Origin: OLB7 sp966250335
GTDB taxonomy: Bacteria; Bacteroidota; Ignavibacteria; OLB7
Direction: 5' to 3'
DNA length: 64,000 nucleotides
NCBI GenBank assembly: GCA_966250335.1
Contig: CBINGZ010000035.1
Coordinates: 1-64,000, forward strand
The notes beneath the pieces were generated by a model. It had not been told where the DNA came from. It made no database searches and worked only from the letters and a program-made list of their open reading frames with translations. Position 1 is the first letter of the stretch. Each line of letters begins with the position of its first letter. Shown one piece after another: positions 42,362 through 51,755 of this stretch. The position numbers and the translations under genes were made by a program.

Positions 42362-45331
42362 TTAGAATCCAAGGGTGATCATGGCGTTCAGCGTCCGCGG
42401 GTTCTGCAGCGCTCCGAAATCGAGTCCGCGGGTAAGGCTCCGCGCGCCGTCCGAGTTCACTTCAGGGTCGGGGTAGCTGTACTTGGTCGACAGCCACAGA
42501 TTCCGGGCCGAGAGAGTGATCGCCAGGTTCTTCACGACGTTGTTCGTCACATCGCCGAGCAGGCCCGACATGTTGTACGAGAGGCTCACTTCGCGCAGCC
42601 TGATGAAATCCGACTCCTCGACGAAGTTCGACATATAGTTGTAGTCGAGCCGGGCGATGCGCTCTGCCGCGGCACGATACTCGGCCGATCCTACGGTCAG
42701 CGGCTCGACACCGGCCTGCGGTATGGTTCCCACACTCTCGGCGATGCCGAGCTGGGTGGCGAGTACCGCGTACTCCCCGTTGTTCTGATAGAAGGGGACG
42801 ACGTTGTAGAGACGGATCATGTTGAGCGTGCTCTGTCCCAGAGTCCAGTCGGTAAGCGCCGAGACGGTGAAGTCGCCCAGGAATCGGAAGCTTGCCAGGA
42901 ACGAACCGGTATGGTTCGGGATCGGTGTTCCCAGGTAGCTGCGGAACGTGTCCACCTGCGGTCCCAGATATTCGCCGGTCGTCGGATCGAAGATTGCGCC
43001 GGTCACCTTCTGGTCGTAGAAGGAGGACCTGGAGAATCCCTCCTTGATGACGTTGATGCCGAAGGCGTCGAAGATCGGCTGCGCGCCGCCGAGATCGGTC
43101 ACCTCGTTATCCTGGTAGTTCCAGATGAGGTCCAGGTTCAGCCCGTAATCCTGTGTGTTGATCGGCATCGCGTAGAGGTGCGACTCCACGCCCCAGCTGT
43201 TGATCGCTCCCACATTCCTCGGGATGGCGGTCGCCGTGAGTCCGGTGGATGGGGGATTACGGAAGTCGATGATCGAATTGCTCGCGCTGCGAGTGTAATA
43301 GGTGATCTCCGCGCCGTACGCATGATCCATCTCCACCTCGAGCCCCACCTCCAGTTCGCTCACCGACTCCGGCTCGATCGCCGGGTTGCCGATCACGGTG
43401 ATCACTCCGCCCGGTCCGCTTCCCGATGGTTCACCTCCCCAGCGGATGCCGGAGGCGTCGAGCGTGCGCGGAAGGATGCCGGAGGCGCCGTATGCGGCCC
43501 GCACCTTGAAGAGATTGACGCTCGACGGGAAGAGATCGAGCTTGTCCAGACGGACGGCGCCGCCTGCGTTCGGGTAGAAGATGCTGGGGGCGTCGGGGCC
43601 GATCGCGCTGGCGTAGTCGTTGCGGATTCCGACATGGAACATATATGTATCGTCCAGCGAGAAATCCTGCTGGAAGAAGATGCCTGCCTCGCGCGACTCC
43701 AGGAAATCGTCGGTCGCTCCCTTGAACTTCGATCCCGACGAGAGATCCGACACCCGATATGTCGCAAAGCTGTCCTTCCTGACGTCGGCCGTGCGGAGCG
43801 AACTGATGAACCCCTGCATGCCGATCGTGGAGGATGTCCACAGATTCTCGGTCAGGTTGTAGTCGTACTGCGCGCTCAGGTCGAAGTTCATCCGCTTGTA
43901 CTCCTCGTTCGTGACGGTCTTGGAGCCGGAGATGATTCCGATGTTCTGATAGTTGCCGTTCTGCGGGTAGATCGCATCCTCGCGCGTCGTCAGGCCGTCG
44001 TAGCCGACCACTCCCCGCAGCAGCAGGTTATCGACGATGTCGCTGGTGACCTCGATCGAGCCCATGAAGCGGTCGGAGCGGAGCCGGTTGGAGAGCATGG
44101 AGATCGAGAGGCTGTCCACATCCGGATAGGAGCGGGAGACGCCGTCGGCGTCGGGGCCGAAGGTGAGGGTTTCGGCAAGCGGTCCCACGATCGAGTTGTC
44201 GTTGTGGGTGCGGCCGGTCTCGCCTGCCGTGTAGTCGGCCGAGACGTTCACGGTCATATGTTCGTTCGGGAACGCGCGGAAGTTCGCCCGGGCGGAATTC
44301 CTGATCATGTCGTTGCCGTAGAGAAGACCCTCCTCGTTCCTGCTGCCGAAGGATGTGTAGTATTCAAGACCGTTCGAGCTGCCGCCGACCGAGGCCTGGT
44401 ACTCGCGGATGGCGCCGTCGCGATGCACGGCGTTCACATCGTTGTACGAGAGGACCATCTCGGGCGTGTATTCCACCGCCTGCTGGTTCACGCCGATGAT
44501 GGAACGGAGCTGGACGGTGGCCGCGTTTCCGGAGCGCGCGCTCCCGAGCTTGGTGGTGATCAGCACCACGCCGTCGCTTCCGGAGGTGCCGTAGAGCGCG
44601 GTGGCGGCGGGGCCCTTCAGGATCTGGATGTCGGCGATATCCTGGGGGTTGAGACCCGCCAGCGCCGATACCCCCTGGCCTCCCACGTCGGTGCCGAGCT
44701 GTGCGTTGTTCATCCGGACGCCGTCCACGAAGATGACCGGCTGGCTGCTGCCGTAGAGTCCCGCGCCGGAGCGGACGTTGAAGCGGATCCCTCCTCCGAC
44801 GTTTCCGGAGCTGGGGCTGACGGTGACGCCGGGCGTCTTGCCGGCCAGCGCCTGCGATATATCCTGGAATGCGCCCTTGTCGGTGATCTCCTCCATATCT
44901 ATACGGGAGACCGCCACCTCGCTGACGCTCTTCTCCTTGCGGGAGGCAACGCCGGTGATGACGATTTCGGTGATCCCCTTCGGGTCGGGCGTCATCGCGA
45001 TGTCGGCCGTGGTCTCCTGATCGGCTCGAACCACGATGTTCTGCGTGGTCGTCTGGTAGCCGACGTAGGTGACCCGTATCGTGTAGGAGCCGGGGGGGAT
45101 CTCGATGAACTGGAACGTGCCGTCACGTTTGGAGATTCGTCCTCGATCGGCGGCCACCGGCGCGCTGTTCCCCGTCCCCTGCGCCCGCAGGATGACGGTG
45201 GCCGAGACCATTGGCTCGCCGTTGGACGCGTCGGTGACCTTCCCCTTGATACTTCCTGTCTGTGCCGATGCGGCGACTCCCGTCAGGAAGGCGGCCGACA
45301 CAACCAGCATGGAGAGTAGTCGTTGAATCAT
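42362..45331 (-). CDS. SusC/RagA-like TonB-linked outer-membrane transporter
   Basis: 989 aa from the ATG at 45331, which opens the signal peptide LLSMLVVSAAFLTGVAASAQ; the longer frame was dropped. A carboxypeptidase-like regulatory domain (GSIKGKVTDASNGEPMVSAT) comes first, then the plug (LAGKTPGVTVSPSSGNVGGG, QPVIFVDGVRMNN, IQILKGPAATALYGTSGSDG) and a 22-strand-type barrel to the C-terminus, which ends in Phe as barrels do. It imports the ligand captured by SusD with TonB energy. It is divergent from the third barrel/OmpA gene. Confidence 0.95.
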   Translation of the reverse strand: MIQRLLSMLVVSAAFLTGVAASAQTGSIKGKVTDASNGEPMVSATVILRAQGTGNSAPVAADRGRISKRDGTFQFIEIPPGSYTIRVTYVGYQTTTQNIVVRADQETTADIAMTPDPKGITEIVITGVASRKEKSVSEVAVSRIDMEEITDKGAFQDISQALAGKTPGVTVSPSSGNVGGGIRFNVRSGAGLYGSSQPVIFVDGVRMNNAQLGTDVGGQGVSALAGLNPQDIADIQILKGPAATALYGTSGSDGVVLITTKLGSARSGNAATVQLRSIIGVNQQAVEYTPEMVLSYNDVNAVHRDGAIREYQASVGGSSNGLEYYTSFGSRNEEGLLYGNDMIRNSARANFRAFPNEHMTVNVSADYTAGETGRTHNDNSIVGPLAETLTFGPDADGVSRSYPDVDSLSISMLSNRLRSDRFMGSIEVTSDIVDNLLLRGVVGYDGLTTREDAIYPQNGNYQNIGIISGSKTVTNEEYKRMNFDLSAQYDYNLTENLWTSSTIGMQGFISSLRTADVRKDSFATYRVSDLSSGSKFKGATDDFLESREAGIFFQQDFSLDDTYMFHVGIRNDYASAIGPDAPSIFYPNAGGAVRLDKLDLFPSSVNLFKVRAAYGASGILPRTLDASGIRWGGEPSGSGPGGVITVIGNPAIEPESVSELEVGLEVEMDHAYGAEITYYTRSASNSIIDFRNPPSTGLTATAIPRNVGAINSWGVESHLYAMPINTQDYGLNLDLIWNYQDNEVTDLGGAQPIFDAFGINVIKEGFSRSSFYDQKVTGAIFDPTTGEYLGPQVDTFRSYLGTPIPNHTGSFLASFRFLGDFTVSALTDWTLGQSTLNMIRLYNVVPFYQNNGEYAVLATQLGIAESVGTIPQAGVEPLTVGSAEYRAAAERIARLDYNYMSNFVEESDFIRLREVSLSYNMSGLLGDVTNNVVKNLAITLSARNLWLSTKYSYPDPEVNSDGARSLTRGLDFGALQNPRTLNAMITLGF

Positions 45332-45702
45332 ACGTGTACCGTTACGTGAACTGATGAAGGTATGGGTTGATCCGTGTGCGGGATCATCCACGGTAGAAGG
45401 GATTCCGCCGCGGGACGGGACCGCCCGCGCGGTAGATGCCGGAGGGCGCCGGACGGGGGAACTACGACTCCGTGTCGAGGTGTTAACCTTGGCGACGACG
45501 GTGCGCAGATTCGAGAGCCTATGTTCGAGCCATGATCCGATCGATATGTCACGAGAAGTTCGTCTCCTCAGCCACGGGTGCGCAGCCACCGCCGTCTTTG
45601 CCGTTCCCACGATCGTAGCGCAGGCCGAGCATGCTCTCTCTCCCGCGTGTCCGCCATGACCTGCCGGACGCACGGCACACAAAAATAACCATAGAGTGAG
45701 TA
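45332..45702. other. Divergent intergenic region between susC-like and OmpA-like genes
   Basis: 371 bases with no supported gene. Promoters for both flanking genes are expected here but none could be assigned. Confidence 0.4.
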
Positions 45703-47925
45703 ATGATGGCTACGAAGTGCTTCCGGAACGGTTCATGGAACATAGATAGATTCCGCCGATCGACCCGTACATATTTCGCAATCCTGATCCCGCTCCTTCT
45801 TCCGGCCGCTCTTCGAGGCCAGGGGACGGCGGAGGTGGAGACACGATTCGACCCCGATTTCTACCTGGGCGTCTACGGCGGGCTGGCCGGCATCAGCCAC
45901 AGTGGCTTCATCCAGCCCGATTTCTTCGCCAATCGTCCGGTCTTCGAGCAGGAGAGCGTCTTCCGTGAGGGATACGGCATCGGCGGCTCTGCCGGACTTC
46001 TGTTCGAAGTACCCTTTTCCGATATGTTCACGGGAGGGTTCCGCTTCGGCTACGACGCGCGCGGCGCCCAGTTCACCCAGGGGTACACCAACGTGACCGA
46101 GGTGCGGAATCCCGACGGAAGCACCCAGCCGGCGCGTGTGGTGGGAACCCTCGACGCCTCCCTTCCCTATCTGAACGCCAGCCCGTATCTCCAGATCGCG
46201 ATCCCATCCTTCCCGCTCTACTTCAATGCGGGACCGACGGTGCTGATCCCGATCGGCGCCTCCTACTCCTACACCGAGTCGATCGCCACGCCGGCCGGCT
46301 CCGTCTTCAGGAGCAGCAACGGGCGGAACAGAACGCTCGCCAGCGGGCCCCTTGCCAGCGCGGCGACGATGTTCGGCGCCACCGTCGGGGCCGGAACGAA
46401 CCTTTCGCTGACGGAGAGGATGCGCCTCTTCATCGAGGTGCAGTATTCCCCGACCTTCGGGGATGTTGCCGACAGACTTCGCGCCAGTGAGGAGTGGACG
46501 AGTTCCAGCTTCGGTGGAACTATCGGTATTCGATACGGCTTCGGCGGCGGCGAAGTGCCGGTGGTGGAGGATCTCCCCATCGTTGCCGGAGTCGACACGC
46601 TCCGGGGCGACACCCTCGCTCCCACGGCCGGCGACACGCTCTTCCAGGCCGGGATCGTCACGCCGGGGGGGCTGCGCGACACCCTGGCGATCGACGCGCG
46701 GCCGGTGCAGAGCACGGAGCTTCATCCGCTCCTTCCCTTCGTCTTCTTCGAGCAGGATTCGGCCGTGATCCCGGCGCGATATGTCCAGATGGATCGGCGG
46801 GAGCTCAGAGATTTTGACGTCGAGCGCCTTCCCCGCGGGAGCACGCTCGGCGTCTACCATCAGCTTCTGAACATCATCGGCCAGCGGATGTATCGTCTTC
46901 GGGGAAACCGCGACGCGGTGCTTACGATCACCGGCTGCGTGAGCCAGTTCGAGAACGGCGACACGGCGCTTGCCCGCAGGCGCGCCGAGGCCGTCCGCGA
47001 GTATATCGTGACCGCCTGGCGTCTCCGTCCGGAACGGGTGAACGTGGCGGTGCGTCCCTATCCGGGGCTTCCCGATATTCCATCGCTGAGCGAGGTGGAT
47101 ACGCTGGAGGGGGCGCGTGAGAACCAGCGGGTCGAGCTCGCCTCCACCGTCGAATCGGTGCTGGCGCCCGTGGAGTTGCGCGATACCGCCTTCCTCGGGT
47201 CGGCCGGACTCGTCAGATTCCTTCCCCCGACCGACACCCTGAGCGAGTTCGACTACTGGGCGCTCAACGTCAATATCGGCGACTCCGTTGTCGACGAGGC
47301 GGTCACCGGCTTCGGCCAGCCCCCGCGCGAGATCGATGTGGAGATCGACCGCCGCGAGGGACTCGACCTTCGCGACACTCTCCGCATCTACTCCACCTTT
47401 TCGGTTCGCGATACGTTGATGAACGAGATCGCCAGCGACAGAAGCCGTGAGGTGGTGATCCTGCAGCGCGGCGACTACATGGAACAGCCGACCGTCGTCA
47501 ATGGAAAGGAGGTGGCGGCGCTCAACCTCTTCCTCTTCGGGTTCGACATGCCGGAGATTCTGGAGTTCACGCGCCAGGCGGCTCCGCTGATCAGAAGCCG
47601 TGTGCGGCAGAACTCCACGGTGCGGGTGATCGGCCATACCGACAGGATCGGCCTTCCCAACTACAACCGCGAGCTCTCCCAGCGCCGCGCCGACATCGCC
47701 GCGCTCCTGCTCGACGTTCCGGTGCAGGAGAAGATCGGGATGGGGGAGAAGAGCCTGCTGTACGACAACGAGACTCCCGAGGGACGCTACTACTCCCGCA
47801 CGGTCACCGTGCAGGTGGAGACGCCGATCGTGATGCAGAGCGCGATTCCGGCGACCCGCCGTGGAGGAATCTCCGCCGTGACGCCGGTCCCCGCCGCCCC
47901 GGTTGCCGACGGCGGAACGCGATAG
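45703..47925 (+). CDS. Outer-membrane barrel protein with two OmpA-like domains (paralogue 3)
   Basis: 740 aa. Signal-type helix at about residues 22-38 (TYFAILIPLLLPAALRGQ). Barrel-like region to about 290. OmpA-like domain 1 starts LLPFVFFEQDSAVIPARYVQ with ARRRAEAVREYIVTAWRLRP; an Ig-like linker follows; domain 2 has LFLFGFDMPEILEFTRQAAP and VRVIGHTDRIGLPNYNRELS. The order matches the proteins at 17467 and 35110. ATG at 45703, with a second Met codon next to it. A strong terminator follows, so it appears monocistronic. Confidence 0.85.
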   Translation: MMATKCFRNGSWNIDRFRRSTRTYFAILIPLLLPAALRGQGTAEVETRFDPDFYLGVYGGLAGISHSGFIQPDFFANRPVFEQESVFREGYGIGGSAGLLFEVPFSDMFTGGFRFGYDARGAQFTQGYTNVTEVRNPDGSTQPARVVGTLDASLPYLNASPYLQIAIPSFPLYFNAGPTVLIPIGASYSYTESIATPAGSVFRSSNGRNRTLASGPLASAATMFGATVGAGTNLSLTERMRLFIEVQYSPTFGDVADRLRASEEWTSSSFGGTIGIRYGFGGGEVPVVEDLPIVAGVDTLRGDTLAPTAGDTLFQAGIVTPGGLRDTLAIDARPVQSTELHPLLPFVFFEQDSAVIPARYVQMDRRELRDFDVERLPRGSTLGVYHQLLNIIGQRMYRLRGNRDAVLTITGCVSQFENGDTALARRRAEAVREYIVTAWRLRPERVNVAVRPYPGLPDIPSLSEVDTLEGARENQRVELASTVESVLAPVELRDTAFLGSAGLVRFLPPTDTLSEFDYWALNVNIGDSVVDEAVTGFGQPPREIDVEIDRREGLDLRDTLRIYSTFSVRDTLMNEIASDRSREVVILQRGDYMEQPTVVNGKEVAALNLFLFGFDMPEILEFTRQAAPLIRSRVRQNSTVRVIGHTDRIGLPNYNRELSQRRADIAALLLDVPVQEKIGMGEKSLLYDNETPEGRYYSRTVTVQVETPIVMQSAIPATRRGGISAVTPVPAAPVADGGTR

Positions 47926-47946
47926 AATTGTCCCGGATAAAGCGTT

Positions 47947-47988
47947 AGGGGACTGGTGCCGCTCCATCCGGAGCGGCGTCAGTCCCCT
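47947..47988 (+). terminator. Rho-independent terminator
   Basis: AGGGGACTG (47947-47955) pairs with CAGTCCCCT (47980-47988), with a second GCCGCTCC/GGAGCGGC stem inside, ending in TTT. It lies 21 bases after the OmpA-like stop. Confidence 0.85.
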
Positions 47989-48067
47989 TTCGTTGTGACT
48001 CCATATTTATTAAGACTCACGATTAACCCTGTCCGAACATCTGTCGCCGTTGCGTAATTTCAGGTCT

Positions 48068-51016
48068 ATGATCTCATCCACAGTCGCCAGCGGCTGCCAG
48101 CAGAAGCTCAGACAGTTCATCCGTCGTCACGAGATGCTCCTCGGCGGTGAATCGGTGTTGGTAGCGGTCAGCGGCGGCATCGATTCGATGTCCCTGCTCG
48201 ATCTCCTCGCACGGGTCGCGCCCGTCCTCAAGCTTCAGATAGCGGTAGCACATTTCGATCACGAGCTCCGTGGGGAGGCCTCGCGCGACGATGCCAACTT
48301 CGTTGCCGACCAGGCAAAGGCCCGGGGACTGAAGGTCTACGTGGGCCGCGCCGACGTCAAGCGTCTGGCGGTCGAGCGGAAGCTTTCGGTCGAGGACGCG
48401 GCGCGCAAGGCGCGCTATCAGTTCCTGGAACGTATCGCCCGCCGACACGATTATTCGGTCGTCATGACCGGCCACTCCGCCGACGACAACGCCGAGACCG
48501 TGGTGCTGAACTTACTGCGCGGAAGCGGTGTTACCGGTCTTGCCGGCATCCCTCCGGTCCGCCCCTTCTGCAAGGGAGTGGTGATCGCGCGTCCCCTTCT
48601 CTGGGCATCACGGAAGGAGATCGAGGAGTATGCCGGAGCGGTCGGCGTGGAATGGCGCGAGGATGAGACCAACGCCTCCCCGCGCTTTCTCCGGAACCGT
48701 GTCAGGACGGAGCTCCTTCCGTTGTTGAAGGAGTACAATCCGGCGATCGTCGACACGCTGAACTCGACGGCGCATATCATGCGGGGGGTCGAGCAGTTCG
48801 TGGGGCATTCGGTGAAGGCCGCCGCCAAGCGCGTGGTGGTGAACCGGAGCGCCGACAGCATCGAACTGAACGCGAACCAGCTCAAGCACTATCTCCCGGC
48901 GATACAGTCGGAGCTGGTGCAGTATATCATCTCGAAAGGTTTCGATCTCCCTCCGATCTCCTACGGCGCCGTCGATCGGGCCCTCTCCCTCCTCTGGAAG
49001 GAGTCCGGCTCCAAGGCCGAGATTCTGGGGGGGATCAGCGTCGTTCGCGATCGCGACACGCTTCAGGTCCGCCGCGATCCCCCTCCCCCGATCCCCGTCG
49101 AAAAGGAGTTCGAACAGGGGGGGGCGGTCGAACTCGGCAAGGTGCGTATCGTTACGCGACGGATTCCGAACGAGGGGATCCAGTTCAGCAACAAACGGCA
49201 TATCGAATATCTCGATGCCGACAAACTCTCCCAGGGGCTCATGCTTCGATCGTGGCGCGATGGAGACAGGTTCCAGCCGCTCGGTATGGAGGGGGAGAAG
49301 AAGCTGAGCGATTTCCTGGTGGATGTGAAGGTGCCGCTCGATAAGAAGCGCGATGTCCTCGTGGTCGTCGACGGCGGCAGGATCATCTGGGTCTGCGGTA
49401 TGCGGATCGATGAACGTTACAAGATCGGCCCCGACACCAAGAACGTGCTCCGCCTGGAGCTTCACAATCTGGGGGGGGGCCGGCAGGAAGGGGGCGGACG
49501 CCGCGAGAACGACAGGGGACGGGGACGAGAGAGGGATCGTGAAGCCTCCGGCGAATCGCAGGCGCAGCCCGCCGAGCGGAGCGCCGAGCGGAGCGCCGAG
49601 CGGAGCGCCGAGCGGGGACGTGATAAGGAAGCGGCTGCCGATACATCGCATCAGGGAGACCGTCGCCAGAAGGGCCACGACCGCAACAGGGATCGCGGAC
49701 GCGAACCCGCCTCCGAAGGGGCTTCCTCCCGGAGAGGACGTCCCGAACGGGGCGAGGGACGCGGACCCGACCGCGGCGAACGGGGGGCCGAAGCCGCCCA
49801 GCAGAAGCCGCCCGGCGAACAGAGAGAACAGAGAACCGAGCAGCGAGGCGAGCAGCGAGGCGAGGCCCGGCAGGATCGCGACGAATCGGGCGCCGGACGT
49901 GACCGTCGCGGCGACGGCCGCAGACGCGACGGGCGGCGAGACGGCGAACGGGGGGATGGGCGCCGTCAGGAGCGGAGAGCCGAAGGAGCGGCGCCGGTCG
50001 AGCAGACCCAGCGCGCGCCGGCTCCCGGCGACCCTGAACGGCCCCAGGGAACATCCCGATCGGAGGAGCCCCGCCAGCCCCGTGACGGTCGTCGATCCGG
50101 TCCTGCTCCCCAGCGGTCCGAGGAACGCCCTCCGACCGGAGAACGTGAGAAATCGTCCGAGGGAGAGAGAGGTCCCGCTCGTGAGAGGCGCGACGGCCCC
50201 GATCAGCGCGAGCGCCCCCCGCGCCCCGACGACCGCGGCAGGCCGCCGCAGGGACGACCGGAGCAGCCCGGCGCCGGAGAGGCTCCGCGCCCCGAGCGCC
50301 GACCGGGAGGTCGACCGGAAGCGCAGCCGCGTATGGAACAGCGCCCCGAGGATCCGGGTCAAACGATAGGATCGGAGCGTGGCGGACGTCGCGAGCCGAG
50401 GCAGGAGAGACGTCCTCAGAGACGTCCCGAAGAGAATATCGAGCAGGGTCGCGAGCCTGATCAGCGACGCGGGCCCGATCCCGGTCGTTCCGAGCCTTCC
50501 ATGCCCCGTGAGGGGGAGGGCGCCGGACGACAGGAATCGAAGCCGGACCCACGTCCCGAGCCGCGTCCCGAGTCTCGTCCCGAGTCTCGTCCGGATGAGC
50601 GTCCCGCAGGACGCGCCGAAGCTCCCCGGAACCCCCGCCCGGAACGGCCGGCGCGGGCTCCCCAGCCGAGGCAGGGTGAGCGGGAAGGTCGTCCGCCGGT
50701 TGAAGTGACGGAGGCTCCCCGGGCCGAGCAGCCCCCGCAGCCCCGTCCCGCGCCCCCTCGCGAACGGACGCCGGAGGCCGAGGCTCCGCCGGCGGAGAAG
50801 GGAGCGCCGAAGCCGAGACGTTCCTCCGGCAGAGGAACGAAGGGAGCGGCAACCCCCGACACGGGAGCCCCGGCAGCGCCTGAAGCGCCGCGAGCCCCCG
50901 GAGGAGAGGCGCCGCCGACCGCCGAATCGGGAACCGCCCCGGCGCCGCGTCGCGCGCGTCCACAGAAGAAGAGCCCGCCGGGTCCCTCCCGACCGACCGA
51001 ATCCTCGGAGGGATAA
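48068..51016 (+). CDS. tilS: tRNA(Ile)-lysidine synthase TilS with long disordered tail
   Basis: 982 aa, about twice the normal length. Residues 1 to about 470 are a complete TilS: P-loop SGGIDS at about 34-39, HFDHELRGEASRDDANFV, LSVEDAARKARYQFL, MTGHSADDNAETVVLNLLRG and the TilS C-terminal domain up to WVCGMRIDERYKIGPDTKNV. It attaches lysine to C34 of the minor isoleucine tRNA so that it reads AUA. About 510 further residues are almost only Arg, Glu, Pro, Gly, Ala, Gln and Ser, with short internal repeats (AERS, RPES), so intrinsically disordered. ATG 48068 (CAGG upstream) is preferred to TTG 48050. The stop overlaps hpt by one base. Confidence 0.9.
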   Translation: MISSTVASGCQQKLRQFIRRHEMLLGGESVLVAVSGGIDSMSLLDLLARVAPVLKLQIAVAHFDHELRGEASRDDANFVADQAKARGLKVYVGRADVKRLAVERKLSVEDAARKARYQFLERIARRHDYSVVMTGHSADDNAETVVLNLLRGSGVTGLAGIPPVRPFCKGVVIARPLLWASRKEIEEYAGAVGVEWREDETNASPRFLRNRVRTELLPLLKEYNPAIVDTLNSTAHIMRGVEQFVGHSVKAAAKRVVVNRSADSIELNANQLKHYLPAIQSELVQYIISKGFDLPPISYGAVDRALSLLWKESGSKAEILGGISVVRDRDTLQVRRDPPPPIPVEKEFEQGGAVELGKVRIVTRRIPNEGIQFSNKRHIEYLDADKLSQGLMLRSWRDGDRFQPLGMEGEKKLSDFLVDVKVPLDKKRDVLVVVDGGRIIWVCGMRIDERYKIGPDTKNVLRLELHNLGGGRQEGGGRRENDRGRGRERDREASGESQAQPAERSAERSAERSAERGRDKEAAADTSHQGDRRQKGHDRNRDRGREPASEGASSRRGRPERGEGRGPDRGERGAEAAQQKPPGEQREQRTEQRGEQRGEARQDRDESGAGRDRRGDGRRRDGRRDGERGDGRRQERRAEGAAPVEQTQRAPAPGDPERPQGTSRSEEPRQPRDGRRSGPAPQRSEERPPTGEREKSSEGERGPARERRDGPDQRERPPRPDDRGRPPQGRPEQPGAGEAPRPERRPGGRPEAQPRMEQRPEDPGQTIGSERGGRREPRQERRPQRRPEENIEQGREPDQRRGPDPGRSEPSMPREGEGAGRQESKPDPRPEPRPESRPESRPDERPAGRAEAPRNPRPERPARAPQPRQGEREGRPPVEVTEAPRAEQPPQPRPAPPRERTPEAEAPPAEKGAPKPRRSSGRGTKGAATPDTGAPAAPEAPRAPGGEAPPTAESGTAPAPRRARPQKKSPPGPSRPTESSEG
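49571..49618. repeat. 12-base tandem repeats in the tilS tail
   Basis: GCCGAGCGGAGC is repeated nearly four times, encoding the AERS tetrapeptide array. The last copy degenerates to GCCGAGCGGGGA. Confidence 0.85.
50552..50605. repeat. Second 12-base repeat tract in the tilS tail
   Basis: CGTCCCGAGTCT-type units repeat about four times with slight changes, encoding RPEPRPESRPESRPDERP. Period 12 keeps the reading frame. Confidence 0.75.
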
Positions 51017-51597
51017 TGGGGACGCCCGATGCGGGGAGCGGAGTCGAACCTCTCGGGCCCGTGGTCATCGGTGACCGCCGGTTCGTTCCGATGATCGACG
51101 AGACCCGTCTGAGGGAGGGGATTGCGCGGGTCGCCGCGGAGATCTCCGCCCGTTATGCGGACCGGGTTCCGCTGGTCGTGGGGGTCCTGAACGGCGGCGC
51201 GATCTTCCACGCGGAGCTGATCCGGAGGATGTCGATCCCCCTCCGCGTCGATTATCTGCGGGCATCGAGTTATCACGGAGGGACCGAGTCCTCCGGTCAT
51301 GTACGATTTACGGCGGAGCCGGGCACTCTGACGGCGGGCGAAAACGTCATCCTGGTCGAGGATATCGTCGACACGGGGCGCACGGCAGCCCGGCTTCGGC
51401 GGTTCTTCATGGAGCGCGGAGCGGCGTCGGTGGAACTGGCGACACTTCTCTACAAGAAGGAGGCGGACGTTCTCGGAGGCGCTCCGGAGTACGTCGCCTT
51501 CGAGATTCCCGACCGCTTCGTCGTCGGGTTCGGTCTCGATTATATGGAGCTGGGGAGAAATATCCCCGCGATTTATGTTCTGGACGAAGAGGGGTGA
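51016..51597 (+). CDS. hpt: Hypoxanthine phosphoribosyltransferase
   Basis: 193 aa. PRTase fold with the PRPP-binding motif VILVEDIVDTGRT and the flanking MSIPLRVDYLRASSYHG. Salvages hypoxanthine or guanine to IMP or GMP. The start codon overlaps the tilS stop (TAATG) and GGAGG lies just upstream. The order tilS-hpt-ftsH is conserved in many bacteria, including Bacillus. Confidence 0.95.
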   Translation: MGTPDAGSGVEPLGPVVIGDRRFVPMIDETRLREGIARVAAEISARYADRVPLVVGVLNGGAIFHAELIRRMSIPLRVDYLRASSYHGGTESSGHVRFTAEPGTLTAGENVILVEDIVDTGRTAARLRRFFMERGAASVELATLLYKKEADVLGGAPEYVAFEIPDRFVVGFGLDYMELGRNIPAIYVLDEEG

Positions 51598-51755
51598 CGG
51601 TCCGCCGGGGATCTCCCCCGGTCAACAGATACGGATCGTCGAAGGGGGGCCGGGCGACATTGTCGCAGTCTGACACGAACTTCCGCCCGCGATCTTCCGT
51701 CCGTACCCTGGAACTACCTGAAGCTTTCCGACCAAACGAACGTTACGGATTTCAA

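Noticed and set aside
41168..45319. A 1383-codon open frame on the plus strand opposite susC/susD
   Set aside because: It is a shadow of GC-rich coding on the minus strand; it spans two well-recognised genes and their gap and has no recognisable domain.
45354..45659. 102-codon frame between susC and the OmpA-like gene
   Set aside because: No ribosome site or recognisable content; it lies in the divergent promoter region.
49571..49618. CRISPR-like array from regular short repeats
   Set aside because: Units are 12 bases, contiguous and in frame with tilS, with no spacers.
51016..51065. tRNA T-arm-like string GGTTCGACTCC on the minus strand near the start of hpt
   Set aside because: The flanks do not pair as a T-stem, no acceptor or anticodon arm is found, and it lies in the hpt coding sequence.
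49383..51068. Long open frames on the minus strand and in another plus frame across the tilS tail
   Set aside because: The low-complexity GC-rich DNA leaves several frames open. The tilS frame continues from a real domain and ends in a normal overlap with hpt.
29964..51690. A 15-base string ACGAACTTCCGCCCG shared by the regions near 29968 and 51676
   Set aside because: One or two such matches are expected by chance in a window of this size, and the two contexts differ.
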